DNA from: Hoplostethus atlanticus
Lineage: Eukaryota > Chordata > Actinopteri > Trachichthyiformes > Trachichthyidae
Length of the DNA stretch: 64,000 nt
Direction of reading: 5' to 3'
Assembly: GCA_034670405.1 (NCBI GenBank)
Contig: JAXDDX010000011.1
Coordinates: forward strand, 5,031,001-5,095,000
The notes under the pieces were generated by a model, which saw nothing but the letters and a program-made list of their open reading frames with translations, had not been told where the DNA came from and did not search any database. The position numbers were made by a program, and so were the translations under genes. Shown in pieces: positions 42,881-62,939 of this stretch (the first letter of the stretch is position 1; each line of letters starts with the position of its first letter).

Positions 42881-45800
42881 ACACACAGTAGTAGTTGGCT
42901 ACTCGCTAATAAGTCACACTGGAGTTTCACATTCCAGGCAGGGAAGCGCTCAGTATTCACTCTACTGTAAAGGGACTTGTTAAGTGCTGGCTGTTGCACT
43001 TGGAAAATAATAACACAATCCAAAATACAGAATTCACTTTCTCTGTGTGTGTTTACAGATGAATGCTCGACGTGCTGGGTGCAACTTGAGGAGGGTTGTA
43101 AATGCAGACTTACAACACACACTCTCCTTTCTAAATAACAGTCTCTTTCCAGCCGTGACTTTTCAGACCTTCAACTCTACCTTTCTCCTCCCCTCTGTGC
43201 TGCAGTTTTACTTTTATTTGTTGTTATTATCTGACAAAAGGAAGCCATTTTTGTGGCCTAGGTTGCTTAGTAGCGTGATAATAAAGGCATTTTGGAATTC
43301 TTTCTGCTTCTCTGTCTTCTGCCTCTCCCTCTCCTTTGTCTCCTGTTTGGAGCTTAGTCCACCCATTACACTAATCGAAGCTCTCACTAACAAGGTGACG
43401 CACTTTCCCCTCCCCCCAGCAGCGCTGTGACTCGGCCCACGCTGCTGTAAGCTGTTGTAAGAGTTTCTTTTTCTGGCCGCCCAGATCCTGGCCCCCTTGC
43501 TGCAGTGTGCCGCCCTGCTCTGCCAGCCAGGGGCTGCTGGGAGATAAGCCTGCCCAAGGGCCAATCCAGTGTCACACAGCACAGCAACTTAGTTTAGACA
43601 CACTGCAGCTCAAACTATTTCGCCTTGTTAAGTGCTTCGGGAGCCGTGCCCGGTTGGTGAGCGTACACATTGATTTACTGTACACAGGAAGATGCCATGT
43701 GCTGGAGTCTGTGAAGGAAAAGAGATCATCTCACCAAGGCTCGCCATCTTAAAATCACTGCCGGTACTGTCAACGCTGGAACAGCAATTCTGTAGCAGCG
43801 TGGCTTGGTGCCCCTTGAATGAACTCTGCACAGCTCAAAGCAGCCTGTTCATCAAAACAAGGTTGACTCTTACACATCTAGCCATCAGCAAAAATCATAC
43901 TGCGCCACTCTCACACTGAAAAGCCTGTATTACATTCTTTCATGTTACACAGATCAGAAGTTGACACTAATCCTAATGAAGTGCCTATTGTGGGAGTAAC
44001 CTGTCACAGATGTATAGTGCTTTTACCTAATTCATAGCAAAATAGAACGGTTCCTGTCTCCCTCTACGGGGACGGGGGCCTGTGTGACAGGCTGCATTTG
44101 AACACTCGGCTTGCAGAGGCTCTGCTCTGAGGGGACAGAAGTCAATTACTGTCACTTTGCTTCGGTAGAGAGCGGCTGGCTTGTGTTTTGTCAACGAGGG
44201 AGTCAGGTGTGGCAGATTCACACCTACTCAGACGTGAAGACTGAGATGGTTTCCTGCTCTCTGTCACTCTCGGCACTGAGGTCCGGGAGACAGCACTGTC
44301 AGCTGTTATTGAGACAGGAAACAGCAGCTGGTGGATGGGGAAATCAAATAAACACGCCACTGTGAAGTATTCGATATTTGGAAACCAGCGGAATATCCTT
44401 TCCCGTCCATCTAAAATGTAGTAGTATCTCCCTTTTGCACTCCTCTATCAGCTCTCTTCCCCCTCGTCTTGCTATCCTAATTCTCCTCTCTTCTTCCTCC
44501 CCCCAAAACAAACTATCCTACACCTCCTTCCACTTTTTCTCAGGTTCCTCAATTTTCATGTGTAGCCTGGATCCAACCCCACGCTTCATTGTTGTTTTCA
44601 CTAATCTCCACTTTGTTAAACACATAGCTTTGGACTGGCATGGCTGTCTTCGGGGCTGCTTCGTTGAACTAATCATCATCTTGAGCAAAAATATGCCAAC
44701 ACAGCGCCTAGATCATTCAGTCACAGTTGCAAAGAGTTGCTTTACTCATGCAGGTACTTGTAAACACAGGCTACCAGTGTCCAACCCACAAATTGGCAAG
44801 TGCAGCCAGAATGCTCTATGGCTGTAAACTGCCTCCTCAGAGGAAACCACTGCCAGTTCCTTGAAGCGCTGAATTAAAATGGTCACGTGGTTTACGAGTA
44901 GGTGCAAATAAAAATAAAAATGAGTGATGCATTGAGCTGGGTCCAAGCAAGCTCATTTTACCTGATTCAGCTGGAGTTGGAGCAGTAAGTAATAAAAACA
45001 CACACATTTACTAAACTAAAAGAGCCCCACTATATAAAATTAGTTAGGTACTACGGCTGCTATAACACTACTAAAGTTCCCACTGTGGCCCTGATGTAAA
45101 ATTCCATGATTTTTCCATGAAGTCGGAACACTTCCAGGTCCTAAAAATGTTATTCCTCCTTGAGTTTTAGTTGTTTTTCAGTTCTAAGGGATCATCTGGT
45201 TTCCACTACAGTTGGGCTTGCTGTGGAGAAAAACAGCTGAAAACCACCATCTAATGCAATGAATATGTGAAAGAGAATTTATCAAATTCCCTGACTTTTC
45301 CTGTCTGAAATATACTGTTCCTCTATAAATTCCACGATATTCCTGAAACTCCATGACAAGTGGGAACCCCTGCACTACTGCTGCATGATGTGTACCTCCT
45401 GGCAGAGGCCCTGTGCCTGGGCCGTGAGGGGCGAGGTGGGGCCAGCGCGGCTCATCTGCTGGGCCACAGCACTGTGGATGGTGTAGGCATTCCTGAAGTC
45501 CTCCCTGGTGAGCAGCTGCAGGACCAGCTCCGCATCCTGCTGGCTCTGGGTGTCAGTCAGGCAGCGCTGCACCCACTTCAGAGCCTGCAGCAACTCCTCC
45601 AGTTCTGAGAAAGAGATGGAGACGAAGAGGAAGATTACGACGCCGATAATGTTACAGAGACGCAGACCAAAAGATAGAGGCAAAGAGACCGAGGGAGAAC
45701 AAGGCACGGAGAATGAGAGGGACAGAGGTTATGGTTACACTTGTCATCTCAATGCGATTTCTGAGATCTGATAAAAGATCATAAAGATTTAATGAGCTTA

Positions 45801-48634
45801 CATTGCTGTTTGTCCACACTTGGCTGCTATGCATCTCCTATGGCTGTATTTATTTAAAGGGGGGGTATTGTACTCATTTTGGGCTATTTAAACTGTTCCT
45901 GGGGGTCTTTACAAGACGTTTGTGAAGTCTATATCAAAAAAAATCCTAAAACCAGCTTCTGTGGTGTGTGTTTCAGTCTCTCATTTTCTCCATTGTAAAG
46001 AACAGGCTGTTTTGAGGGCTGATTGGCCGCCTCACGCCTCACTCACGGCGTGAGGCGGCCAATCAGAGCAGTGCTCATTACATACAACCTCCACGGAGAG
46101 CAGAGCGCTCATGCTGCTCAAGGTAAACAAATAAGCTTGATGCAGAGATCTACCATAACCATGGTAGATCATAACCATAACCGCTCCAGAACCAACACTG
46201 AGACCGTACATGTTTGAGCCGGAGTCTGACCCAGAATGGGAAGAGGCAGCTGAGGCGGTTCCACTTAGTTTCTCAATGATAACAATTCTGTGTAATATTG
46301 TACTTTGTTTTGTGTATGTGGATGTGTGAGCGACTGCTCTCTGCTGTAGCCGGTCTATGTATGGCTCATGTCCATAAGCTTATTGAATACAACTTGCAGA
46401 CAAGCTAGGATTGACAATTTTGTTGAGCTAGTTAGCCAATATATTATTGGATGCAATCTATTTGCATCCAAACTGCGCAGCCAAACAACCAAACACGATT
46501 GTACTAATGGTGGCTAAAGTTTACCGAGCCTGACACGTTCGACAGACTTATAAAACAGACACTGGTCCCAACAAATAACTTTAAGATGAGTCCTGACTCC
46601 AACCAATAACTTTACTTTTACTTTACTTTACTTTTAATGACTCCAGCTTTAGTTTTCTTACTTCTTCCACGCCCAACAAGCCCGTGGCTAGCCCCGCTAG
46701 CTCGTTAGCTAACCAGCAGTCCAATATACTAACCAGACTAATTTGGTAAATTAAATCAAAACATGGTGACACTTACAGATTCCAAGTTTGCAGATGGGTC
46801 ACGTACCTTATGAATTGCTCCATCTTTAAGCTTCAATTTAGATGATAATCCTGCCGTTGCTCAAGCAGTCTGAGGACTGATCATCACACACAGAAAAAAC
46901 TGTAGCCGTTGCCGTTAAAAATAAAATTAATCTGCTCTGTCCTGGCATTTACGCGTGTTGGGAGACTGTGGATCTATGTTGCTGCCTGCATCCTACAAAA
47001 TAATAACTTGAGAGTTGATATATCGCCGTAGATATGTTGTTGTTTTAGCTTCCCTGGTCGCATAGTAATGGTGCATTCCAGTGTACTTGGAAAAAACGGC
47101 GTCCGAATGTGATATGCGCCGATTCTATTCACTAATGGCGCTGTAGTAGTTGATGTTGAGTTTAGATGCTTGTAACATTCTGAGACTTGCCATACAAACA
47201 TGAGTTTGCTGCGGGTGATTATGTTTTCCCGAGCAGATGCACTGGAACACATTTAGATTGGAAGTTAGGAATACCGACTCGGAATTATCGATTTCCGAGT
47301 ACAATGGAATGCACCATAAGCAATTGCATAAATGGGATTGGTAATGCCGTAAATGGGATTGGTTCACCTGGGCGTGGGCATGCTCTGAGAGGGGCTGGCT
47401 TAGCGCCCGTTATGACGTCCAAAGGGGCTACTTTCTGAAACAGGCTGTTTTTCTCCTATCTTTGGCACCGTTTTTGGAAAAAGGAAAATACAGAAAAACG
47501 GGTTGACTTCCAGATTTCAAATTTTCTCAGCTGCTTAGGTAAATGATTTCCTGTGGAACATGTATAAGCGCCAGGAATAAGCCGTTTTCCATAATATGGG
47601 ACCTTTAAAGCTGCACTAGGTAAGATTTGTATGTAGAAATACAGCCCTCTTAAGAGTTGACATCATCAATCCCTCTTATTGAGACCCTATTGTTTTACCC
47701 TTTTTGTTTCAATGAAATTCTGGTGTCAGGTATGGACACTTACAGGAATATATTTTTATTCAACAAAATATCGGGCTAATTAAACTAAATAAATCAATGC
47801 TAACAAAAAAAACTTTGCTCACTCATTGCTATGAAATTGTGCTCAGCCAGGAGATGTGTCTTGTGCACTCAAAGTAACCAAAATGAGGGCATGAGGTCTA
47901 TCTCCTACACACTCAATACCATCTCATGCCCTCAATATAATATCATGGCTTGGAAGTATATATTTTATTCTCCTGCTGCCACTCACAGGCTCCATACTAT
48001 TCAGTCCAGAGTTGGGACTAGGACACTAACCAGAGCAAAAGGTGGGCAGCCCTTAAAACACACTACCCTCCTCCGCTAATGACCTCTGCTCAGCCCCCTC
48101 ACCAGTCATTGTTCTGACTCCTTTGTTTCACAGAATTGTTGTGAAAGTTCCCAGCAGCCTATTCTTCTCTGAGCTCACTCCTCCTCCTCTTTTTTTTAAC
48201 ATCCCCTCATCCTTCCCTCCCCCTTTGACCCCTCCACTCCCCCCTCCACCCCTCCTTCTCTGAACTCACCAGCTAGAGGATCCTGGGAGTGTGTATCTTT
48301 GGTGGCCTGAGGACTTCTCCTTCCCCTCAAAGGTGGGGTTGTCGATGCCCACCTTGGGGTTCTGGGACAGCTTCTTGAGCCTCAGCGAGGCGTTGGGGTC
48401 GATGTCGTGCTTCGCCCTGCCCTCCTCTTCCCTCCTCTTCCTCAGCTCCTCCTGGTATTGCTGGATCCTCTCCATTTGGGCGCTGCAGCGTGGGGGTTTG
48501 ACGAAGCTGCTTTCCTGCCCGGGACAGTCCACAGCTCTCTCCCTGTGGGGCTTGGCCTGGCCGAGGCCTGAACCAATGCCTGGACCAGAGTTTGAGTCCT
48601 CTTGCACATAGCCGTTCATATGGGAGGTGATCAT
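34451..48634 (-). CDS. pals1: Protein associated with LIN7 1 (MAGUK p55 family member 5)
   Basis: Crumbs-complex scaffold at apical junctions that links Crumbs, PATJ, LIN7 and PAR6. Exons (minus): 48634-48270, 45604-45396, 42290-42213, 39218-39093, 38440-38279, 37731-37654, 37563-37380, 36957-36889, 36673-36602, 35992-35831, 35491-35289, 34932-34822, 34627-34451. In order they give the PAR6-binding AVDCPG motif and GIDNPTF, L27N ([10 protein letters not shown]), L27C (exon 42290-42213, [17 protein letters not shown]), PDZ ([20 protein letters not shown]), SH3 ([14 protein letters not shown]), a basic hook ([12 protein letters not shown]), and a guanylate-kinase-like domain ending [11 protein letters not shown]. 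These exons total 1996 nt, about 665 codons (human 675 aa). Exons 48270 and 45604 do not join in phase, so a short exon between them is missing from this model. N-terminal divergence leaves the teleost paralogue unassigned. Confidence 0.93.
36010..36118 (+). repeat. SINE fragment beside a pals1 exon
   Basis: The fish SINE body CAAGTGTCCCTGAGCAAGA, then CGAATCCCTACCAGCTGACCCT, and the 3' tail ATCAATAAAGTATCCC are seen. Related copies occur at 41885-42110 and 60926-61880. It begins about 20 bp from the acceptor of the pals1 exon 35992-35831. Confidence 0.65.
40615..41160 (+). mobile_element. Solo LTR of a Gypsy-like retrotransposon
   Basis: The 546 bp unit starts TGTCAC and ends ATAACA, and is flanked by identical 5-bp GTTTC copies at 40610-40614 and 41161-41165. 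An AATAAA lies at 41092-41097 near the 3' side. No coding domain, primer-binding site or second LTR is seen, so it is the product of LTR-LTR recombination in a pals1 intron. Assignment to Gypsy is by general resemblance to fish LTRs and is less certain than the LTR call itself. Confidence 0.85.
41545..41735 (+). repeat. SINE-like fragment and CAAGATTCAAGAACTTTATT-type tail
   Basis: This short piece carries the same SINE body as 41885-42110 (GCCCTGCTGAAGTGTCCTTGAG) followed at about 41675-41735 by the common fish motif TTCAAGATTCAAGAACTTTA and GTGCAGTGAAATGAAA. A partial copy of the latter motif is at the window end (about 63973-64000). Confidence 0.5.
41885..42112 (+). repeat. tRNA-derived SINE in pals1 intron
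   Basis: It has a tRNA-like head (GTGGAGTAGTGAGTACAGAC, then CCGAGTTAAAGCCC as a decayed B box). The body reads GTCCTGAAACAAGACACTGA, CTCCCTACCCGCTCCAGG and CTGTAGCTGACCCTGACCC. The same order is seen in the interrupted copy at 60926-61880. Confidence 0.65.
42845..42878. repeat. (AC)n microsatellite
   Basis: An uninterrupted CA run of about 34 nt in a pals1 intron. Confidence 0.9.
45854..47608 (+). mobile_element. TTAA-flanked non-autonomous DNA transposon, copy A
   Basis: The unit starts TTAA-AGGGGGGGTATTG and ends CCATAATATGGGACCT-TTAA, so TTAA is the likely target duplication, as in piggyBac and Kolobok elements. It is 1755 bp and nearly identical to 59975-58205 on the other strand. It contains a GC-rich hairpin near 46018-46065 (CTCACGCC arms), a short acidic open frame near 46210 ([14 protein letters not shown]), and an internal inverted repeat with TGCATTCCAGTGTAC-type ends (about 47068-47320). 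No transposase is visible. It lies in a pals1 intron. Confidence 0.85.
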
Positions 48635-48636
48635 CC

Positions 48637-51600
48637 CTGCAGCAGCACTGTACAGCTCAACCCACCCCAGTGTGTGTTGAGATCTGCTCGTGTGCTACTA
48701 GGAACTGGCGCAGAGACTCCTCGTTTCAGGGGCCATAGCACACCAGCAGAAGATGTAGTCCTTTTTGTTCTTTCTGTGGTTTGTCCTCCTGGAACACAAT
48801 GAGACGATTAAGATGGATTTCCACCTTTTATTGTCACTGTCACTTTCATCACATTCTTAGGAAACCAAAGACAAAATCATTCCAAGATGAGATACCTGCC
48901 ATTTTGGCACGTATTCTAACAAAGTGATTGATAGCTTGGTAGGTAACTTACATCGTTACACACTGACACACGTTTACAGACTGGATCCGTTATCTTTTAG
49001 AACAACTGAATGATGAACCTCAGGTAATGACTTTTTTCAAAAATGAACTCTACTTGTTGTGTCAAAGAAGATTACCGCCATTATTACAACAGCCACAGCC
49101 TCTGTCAAACCAATGTCGTTTTAAATGTTGATACAATTTCGCCTGTAGTAGCTTGTTAACAATCTGACAATCACTATCTCTGTCTCGATCAATCTAAATC
49201 AGGTAGTGTGATGAGTAATCTGTGTTCTTAAAGCCTTTAAACACCAAGAAGAGGCACAATGCCCAAATGCATTGGAGTTATTTGATCTCTCAATATCTAT
49301 TAAATAAAGGCTATATCATGTTTAGCCCTGGATATATATATCAGAAATAGAATTTTTCACATTTATTTACTTCCTTAAAGCTCCTGCCTCCTCCCTCCAG
49401 GGCACCTTTCATCTATCACACCACTAATCTAACTCCTAACATGGAAAGCTCTCTGGCCTCATTCATCTGCAATCCCTTAAATTCAGCCTCATCCAGCAGC
49501 CCCCTGCTTGAGTACTCCTGCCCCCAATGGCCTTTGGCCACTTCCTCATCAAATGCTTCATCCCTAGTTCTCGAAAAAAAAAATCTATGTATAGCCTATA
49601 TGCCAGCGTGGATATAAATAAAGATATTGCATTTGAATGTGATGCATGACACACAACTACTACTACATGATCTGCCATTGCTGTGGTTTACAATCTATTT
49701 TAAGGACGCTACTTGTATTAATCTGGATTAGCAGATTATTTGGGAGTATGACTATTAGATGTTCGCTCTGGGCTTATATTAGTTCAGTTTGGAAAAAAGT
49801 TTATTAAAAAAATAAAATACATTTTGCAAAAAGGCAGACACTGAGTGAAGAAGAGTGAAGGTGCTCTGTGCAGGCCATAAAAGGAAGATACATATTTAGG
49901 AAGCCATCAGCATGTCTTCATCTTTCACATAATGACTTTAGCTTTAGCTTGAACTTTTGTTCAAATACCAAGCAGTGCATGAGGAAGTGTTCTCTTTCTC
50001 CTGTTGGGGCTTAAATACATTGCTGGCTTGACACACGTTTATCAGAACATAAAAGTTTACAATTTAAACTGACCTGTTTAATACCAAACATCCAAAGACA
50101 CCATTGTGTATGTATAGAGAAAAACCTTCAAGTATCATGAGGATAAATCAGGCATTGCCACTAACCTTTGAGGGTCCTGTCATGTAGTCAGTAATACACT
50201 TGTTTCACCTACCACCACATGGTAGCCCTCCCCCCTTCTCCCTACGTCCCACAGCTAATCATGTCTGGCAGGTCTATCCCCCAGCTCCTGGTCCAATCTC
50301 CCAAACCCCTCCCCTACAGTAGCATTTAGCTCCGTTTAGAGTGGCAGTGCATGGCTGACAAACAGCAGAGACAGCCAGCAGGCCATCTGTTTCCTGTGGG
50401 CTTAATTAAGCCTGGGATCTCCTGCTCTACTCTGGCTCAGTGGCTGCAACAGCACTGCGAGGGACGCTGGGAAGGGACAGAGCTACCTTGGTAGCGTGAA
50501 GATGGATGGACACATGGTGGCGTGCACACACACACCCACCCAGCCAGCCAGCCAAACTCACAGACACAAACCCACAGTGAAAAACAACCAGTCCGAGGGC
50601 CTTTGAACATGTGTGACTGTACATGGTAAAGCCAAATGCAAAACAATTACAAATTCACAATCACAGGAAAGGTATACTACCCTGAGTGACTGATTGAGGA
50701 GGGCTTGGTAAGAGATTGAAGACGACTCAATAGAGGTCTCACTTGGGAAAATTGGGAGCAAATTTGGTGTTAGTTACTCTACTCCATGCTGCTGAGATAC
50801 TTGTCCTGCAGACCCGCTACTTACATGTAGTTGCAGTTGCAGTTGCTGAACACCTGTTGCCTCACACATCAGTTATCAACAGTGACGTAGTGGTAAATAA
50901 AAAGGTGGATAAACTATGACCTCTAGCTGGTCCACCACGTTATATTTTCAGAAAAGCACCAATTTATGCTTATTTCCCTTATCCTGGTATAATTTACATC
51001 AGCATCTACTACTTACTCTGATGTATACCCAGAATTAATCTCAGATTTATGTCAGTCTAAAAAGGTGGGGAAAACTTTATTCAGCAAATAAAAAAAGTGG
51101 TTAAACTTAAATGGGATTACCCTCCGCTACATCCCTGGGTTATAATTACATGTATACCAAGAGGGTGAAAATAGTAAATGTTCTCTTTCATTAGTCATGG
51201 GTCCGTGGTTTACAAACTAGCGGGTTACATGGCTGGCTTGGCTTGAGGTGAGGTAAGGTAAGACAGGCCCCTTCTACTTTAATAATAGTCGATGTAAAAC
51301 CCCACTGTAGGTCAACAGCAACGCAGTCACTTATTATATTTAGACCTAACTGTCCATTATGCGCAATATTGTGAAAGAGCAACGGTTTAACTTAGCAATT
51401 TAGTGTAACACTGATACTAACATTGGCAACAACAGGGTTATACGGGATAAAAGGGCACATTTATAAATTGGACCCAGTTGGCTGTGTTGGAACAATATCT
51501 GTTTTCAATTTTGATGTGTATTAATTCAAAGATATAAAGTAACTTAGCTGTACACAACACAGTAACGTTAGCCTGATGACGACTAACGTCAGGAAGTTAC

Positions 51601-51694
51601 TGCGTAGCTTAACGGTAACTACCCTGTAATAGCCAAGACGTCGGACCACTTCAAACGGTCAAACTATTACTACCGCTAGACAAAGTATGCTCAC
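48637..51694 (-). other. pals1: pals1 first intron
   Basis: The acceptor for the coding exon is at 48638-48637 and a strong donor for a non-coding first exon is at 51694. The intron is AT-rich. I see no exon, complete repeat or RNA gene in it. Confidence 0.5.
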
Positions 51695-52010
51695 CGCTTC
51701 AAAGAGAGCTGGTTGGGTTTGGAGAAGAGGTGGGTATTCCGTTATTATCCAACGTTTCGGAAATGTATTATTCACAGACGTAAGGTTGGTGAGAGCGTGC
51801 GGTTTCCCTCCGTCTGTCTTCACATGACCGTGCTCAGCCTCCGTGAGTTGGGACAGGGACCGTCGCGACTCTTATAGCCATTGCTGTGAAACTGCGCCTG
51901 GTGTTTTGCGTCGTCTCCTTGGCAACACTGCGGCTCCACAGCGCCACCCCTCTATCAGGCATGCGCAAACTGCTGACAGTGTTTTCCACGCTGCACCCTT
52001 GGCAACGTTG
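51695..52010 (-). promoter_or_regulatory. pals1: pals1 non-coding first exon and promoter with RFX-type X-boxes
   Basis: A donor (GCG then GTGAGC) on the minus strand ends an inferred non-coding exon at 51695. Upstream, the sequence is locally GC-rich and contains GTCTCCTTGGCAAC at 51913-51926, which fits the RFX X-box consensus well, and a second GGCAAC half site with CCTT before it at about 51993-52006. The transcription start is not determined. Confidence 0.45.
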
Positions 52011-52164
52011 ACATACTGTGCTTTAAAGATACTGATAATATAATTTTCTTCCTTCCAATATTTTCCAATATAGTGGTTGCTTGAGGGAAAGTGTGAGTGC
52101 AGAGAATAAATTACAAACCAAGCCAATTCCCGATGGCTGATATGGGACATAACAGGCAGACAGA

Positions 52165-52305
52165 CACGCACACACAAAAAGCCGCGCGCGCGCACACACG
52201 CACACACACACACACAGACTTGGGAGCAGGGTCAGCCAGCTATTGCAGTACGGTATTAATGGAAATGGAGCTATTATCATTATTATTATTATTATTATTC
52301 TGAGA
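52165..52305. repeat. (AC)n and (ATT)n simple repeats
   Basis: A CA/CG dinucleotide run at about 52165-52216 and an ATT run at about 52274-52300 lie upstream of the pals1 promoter. Confidence 0.85.
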
Positions 52306-52969
52306 TAAAATACTTGGAAAAGCTCTTGTCTTGTTCTAGCCTGTCCATCCCTGCCAGTCCTAAAACATAGACTAAAAAGTACATAGATGTATTTAACTGA
52401 CTAGGTTCTAGTCACAGACCCGCTAATCATCGCCCACTAATAGGATCTACTGTCATTTCACCTTGCAGAGCAGAACAGAAACTGTCTAATCTCATGCTGC
52501 CTCAGAAGTATCTTCACCAAAGCTTGAAGCTGCCTTTTTTCCCACTGTATTTTCTATTAGGGTAATCCTTTCTGACACCTCCATGCTTAACCTCTTTTCC
52601 TCATTAGGCCCTCTCCTGCCAGCGCCCAATCATCGGATTCTTAAATACTTACCATGCTGGAAAGAGACAGACAGAAAGACGTGCTTTGTCAGGATTCATT
52701 TCAATGAACTTGACTTTTTTATTTTATTTAGTTTTTTCCAAAGAAGGGTTTTGCCTACTTCACGTTCATACAGTTACACACATTCACACCTGGGAGCTGT
52801 ATTCTACCATTGGCCACTGAACATCACGGGTTAGGTGGCTTACTCATAGGGAGGGGAGACAATTCATTCAAAATCCATCCACTTCTCTAACCTTTGATCT
52901 ACTGTACCCAAACCTTTAGGTCGGCACATTGGTGTACCAAAGAAGAAAATCACTTTTTTTTTTCTTTAG

Positions 52970-54134
52970 ATATATTTTATTAAAAAAGGAAACCCAACAA
53001 GAACTTTTTACATAATGATCAAGGATTTTTATTATCTTAGTCTCTTTCATCAGTTTCATATCATTACAGAAAATGTTATAGTACAGCGTTGTTCAATGTC
53101 TCCTCATTGCTTAATAATTTCCTTAGGAGTGCTGGTCACATATATCTGTACAATATGGTTCTCATTTTTTCTGTACATTTTTTGTGAAGTTGGTTAAAAA
53201 GGCTGTCAGCACTTAAAGAAGCTGTTTCTTTTCTTTCTTTTTTTTTTTCAATAGTTGATCAAATAAAAGATTATTTTCCCAGGTTCAGCCCGCCCCTGGG
53301 GGGGGGTTGGGGCAGAGTTTACACCCGGTCACCGTGAATATAAGGAAGCTTCAGGGTCTGGGCAGACTGGGGTGTGCCCCCCCCCTCCCAGCATCACCTC
53401 TTCCCTGCCCAGGCATTTGGCACTGCGCACATAAACAAGACTCACAAGATAAACAACAAGCAAAGCTCTTTGTGAAGCCATTATGATGCATACTAATGAG
53501 AGAAAAACAGAAGTGTCACCTTGACGGGCACTCAAAAGTGGAAGTGGCCTAGATGTGCCCCCCTCTTCCTCTTAGCCGAGCACCGTGGGAAATCTGGAGT
53601 CTTCCTCAATGTTTTCTTCATTTTCAAAAAACAGATTTTTTTTTTGAGATATTTTTTTTCCACTAAAGATGAGAAAATAATATTTTTCTTTTTTTGTCCT
53701 GGCAGGCACCTACAGCTGTCTATTAAAATGCTACTGCTATAGATAAGGTCTAGCATTGAACACACAAAGCAATTGCAATGAAAGGAACGAAGTTGCCTTA
53801 ATATAATAATGATAATAATAAGAATAATGATAATAATAAGAAGAATAATCATAATAATATATTACAGAATAAATCTCTTTTTATAATTAGATTTTTTCAT
53901 TAAAAGTTATATTTTCTTTGTTTGAAATACTATAATCTTTTTAAATTGATTTTTTTCATATGTATCTAGGTTGTGATCAAGATGTTGACTATACCTCAAC
54001 GTTATCCAAATCAATAAAAACTAGCTGTGCCGTTGCATATTACAGAATAGTCAATGATATGTGGACATGCACCGTGAACCACCCATTCCAACCCTCGCTA
54101 TATGACGCCAACTCTCCGTCCCTCTACGATGACA
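52970..54134 (-). other. gphn: Probable long gphn 3' untranslated region
   Basis: AT-rich sequence without coding potential follows the gphn stop on the minus strand. Possible minus-strand AATAAA signals lie near 53028 and 52975. A TAA/ATAATA-rich simple repeat is at about 53800-53860. The extent is inferred. Confidence 0.35.
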
Positions 54135-62605
<8,471 letters not shown>

Positions 62606-62892
62606 CTACCACAAGACAGGAGGAGACATGGAGGATCTGACGCACTTGAATACTTTACACTTTACAATACTTTACACTTTACACTTTTCCTTCCTGGATG
62701 CTAGGATTTAGGACAATACAATGAGTGTCAGAAGATCTGCACTATTTTAAATTATTTTACTATACTTCTCTGTGATTGACAACCTATCAGGCCCTATCCA
62801 AATACTTCCAAATACTTTCAAACAAAACTAAGAACTCTTTGCAAAATCAATTATTTGCAGGTCAGGTCAATACACTTAAAGTGCCAATCTGT

Positions 62893-62938
62893 AGTCACGG
62901 TATGGAGGTCATCCTCAGGCTTCAGCAGCTACTGGAGA
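62893..62938 (-). pseudogene. gphn: Decayed partial copy of a gphn exon start
   Basis: The segment 62903-62935 matches 62577-62609 at roughly 30 of 33 positions, covering the acceptor AG and the first 11 codons of the exon 62605-62484. On the minus strand it would read LLKPEDDLH after TAG. Similarity stops after that, with no matching donor. It looks like a partial tandem duplication that has decayed. Confidence 0.6.
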
Positions 62939-62939
62939 G

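Noticed and set aside
46021-46217. Short frame at the start of TTAA copy A as a host gene
   Set aside because: It is repeated in copy B with frame breaks, so it belongs to the mobile element.
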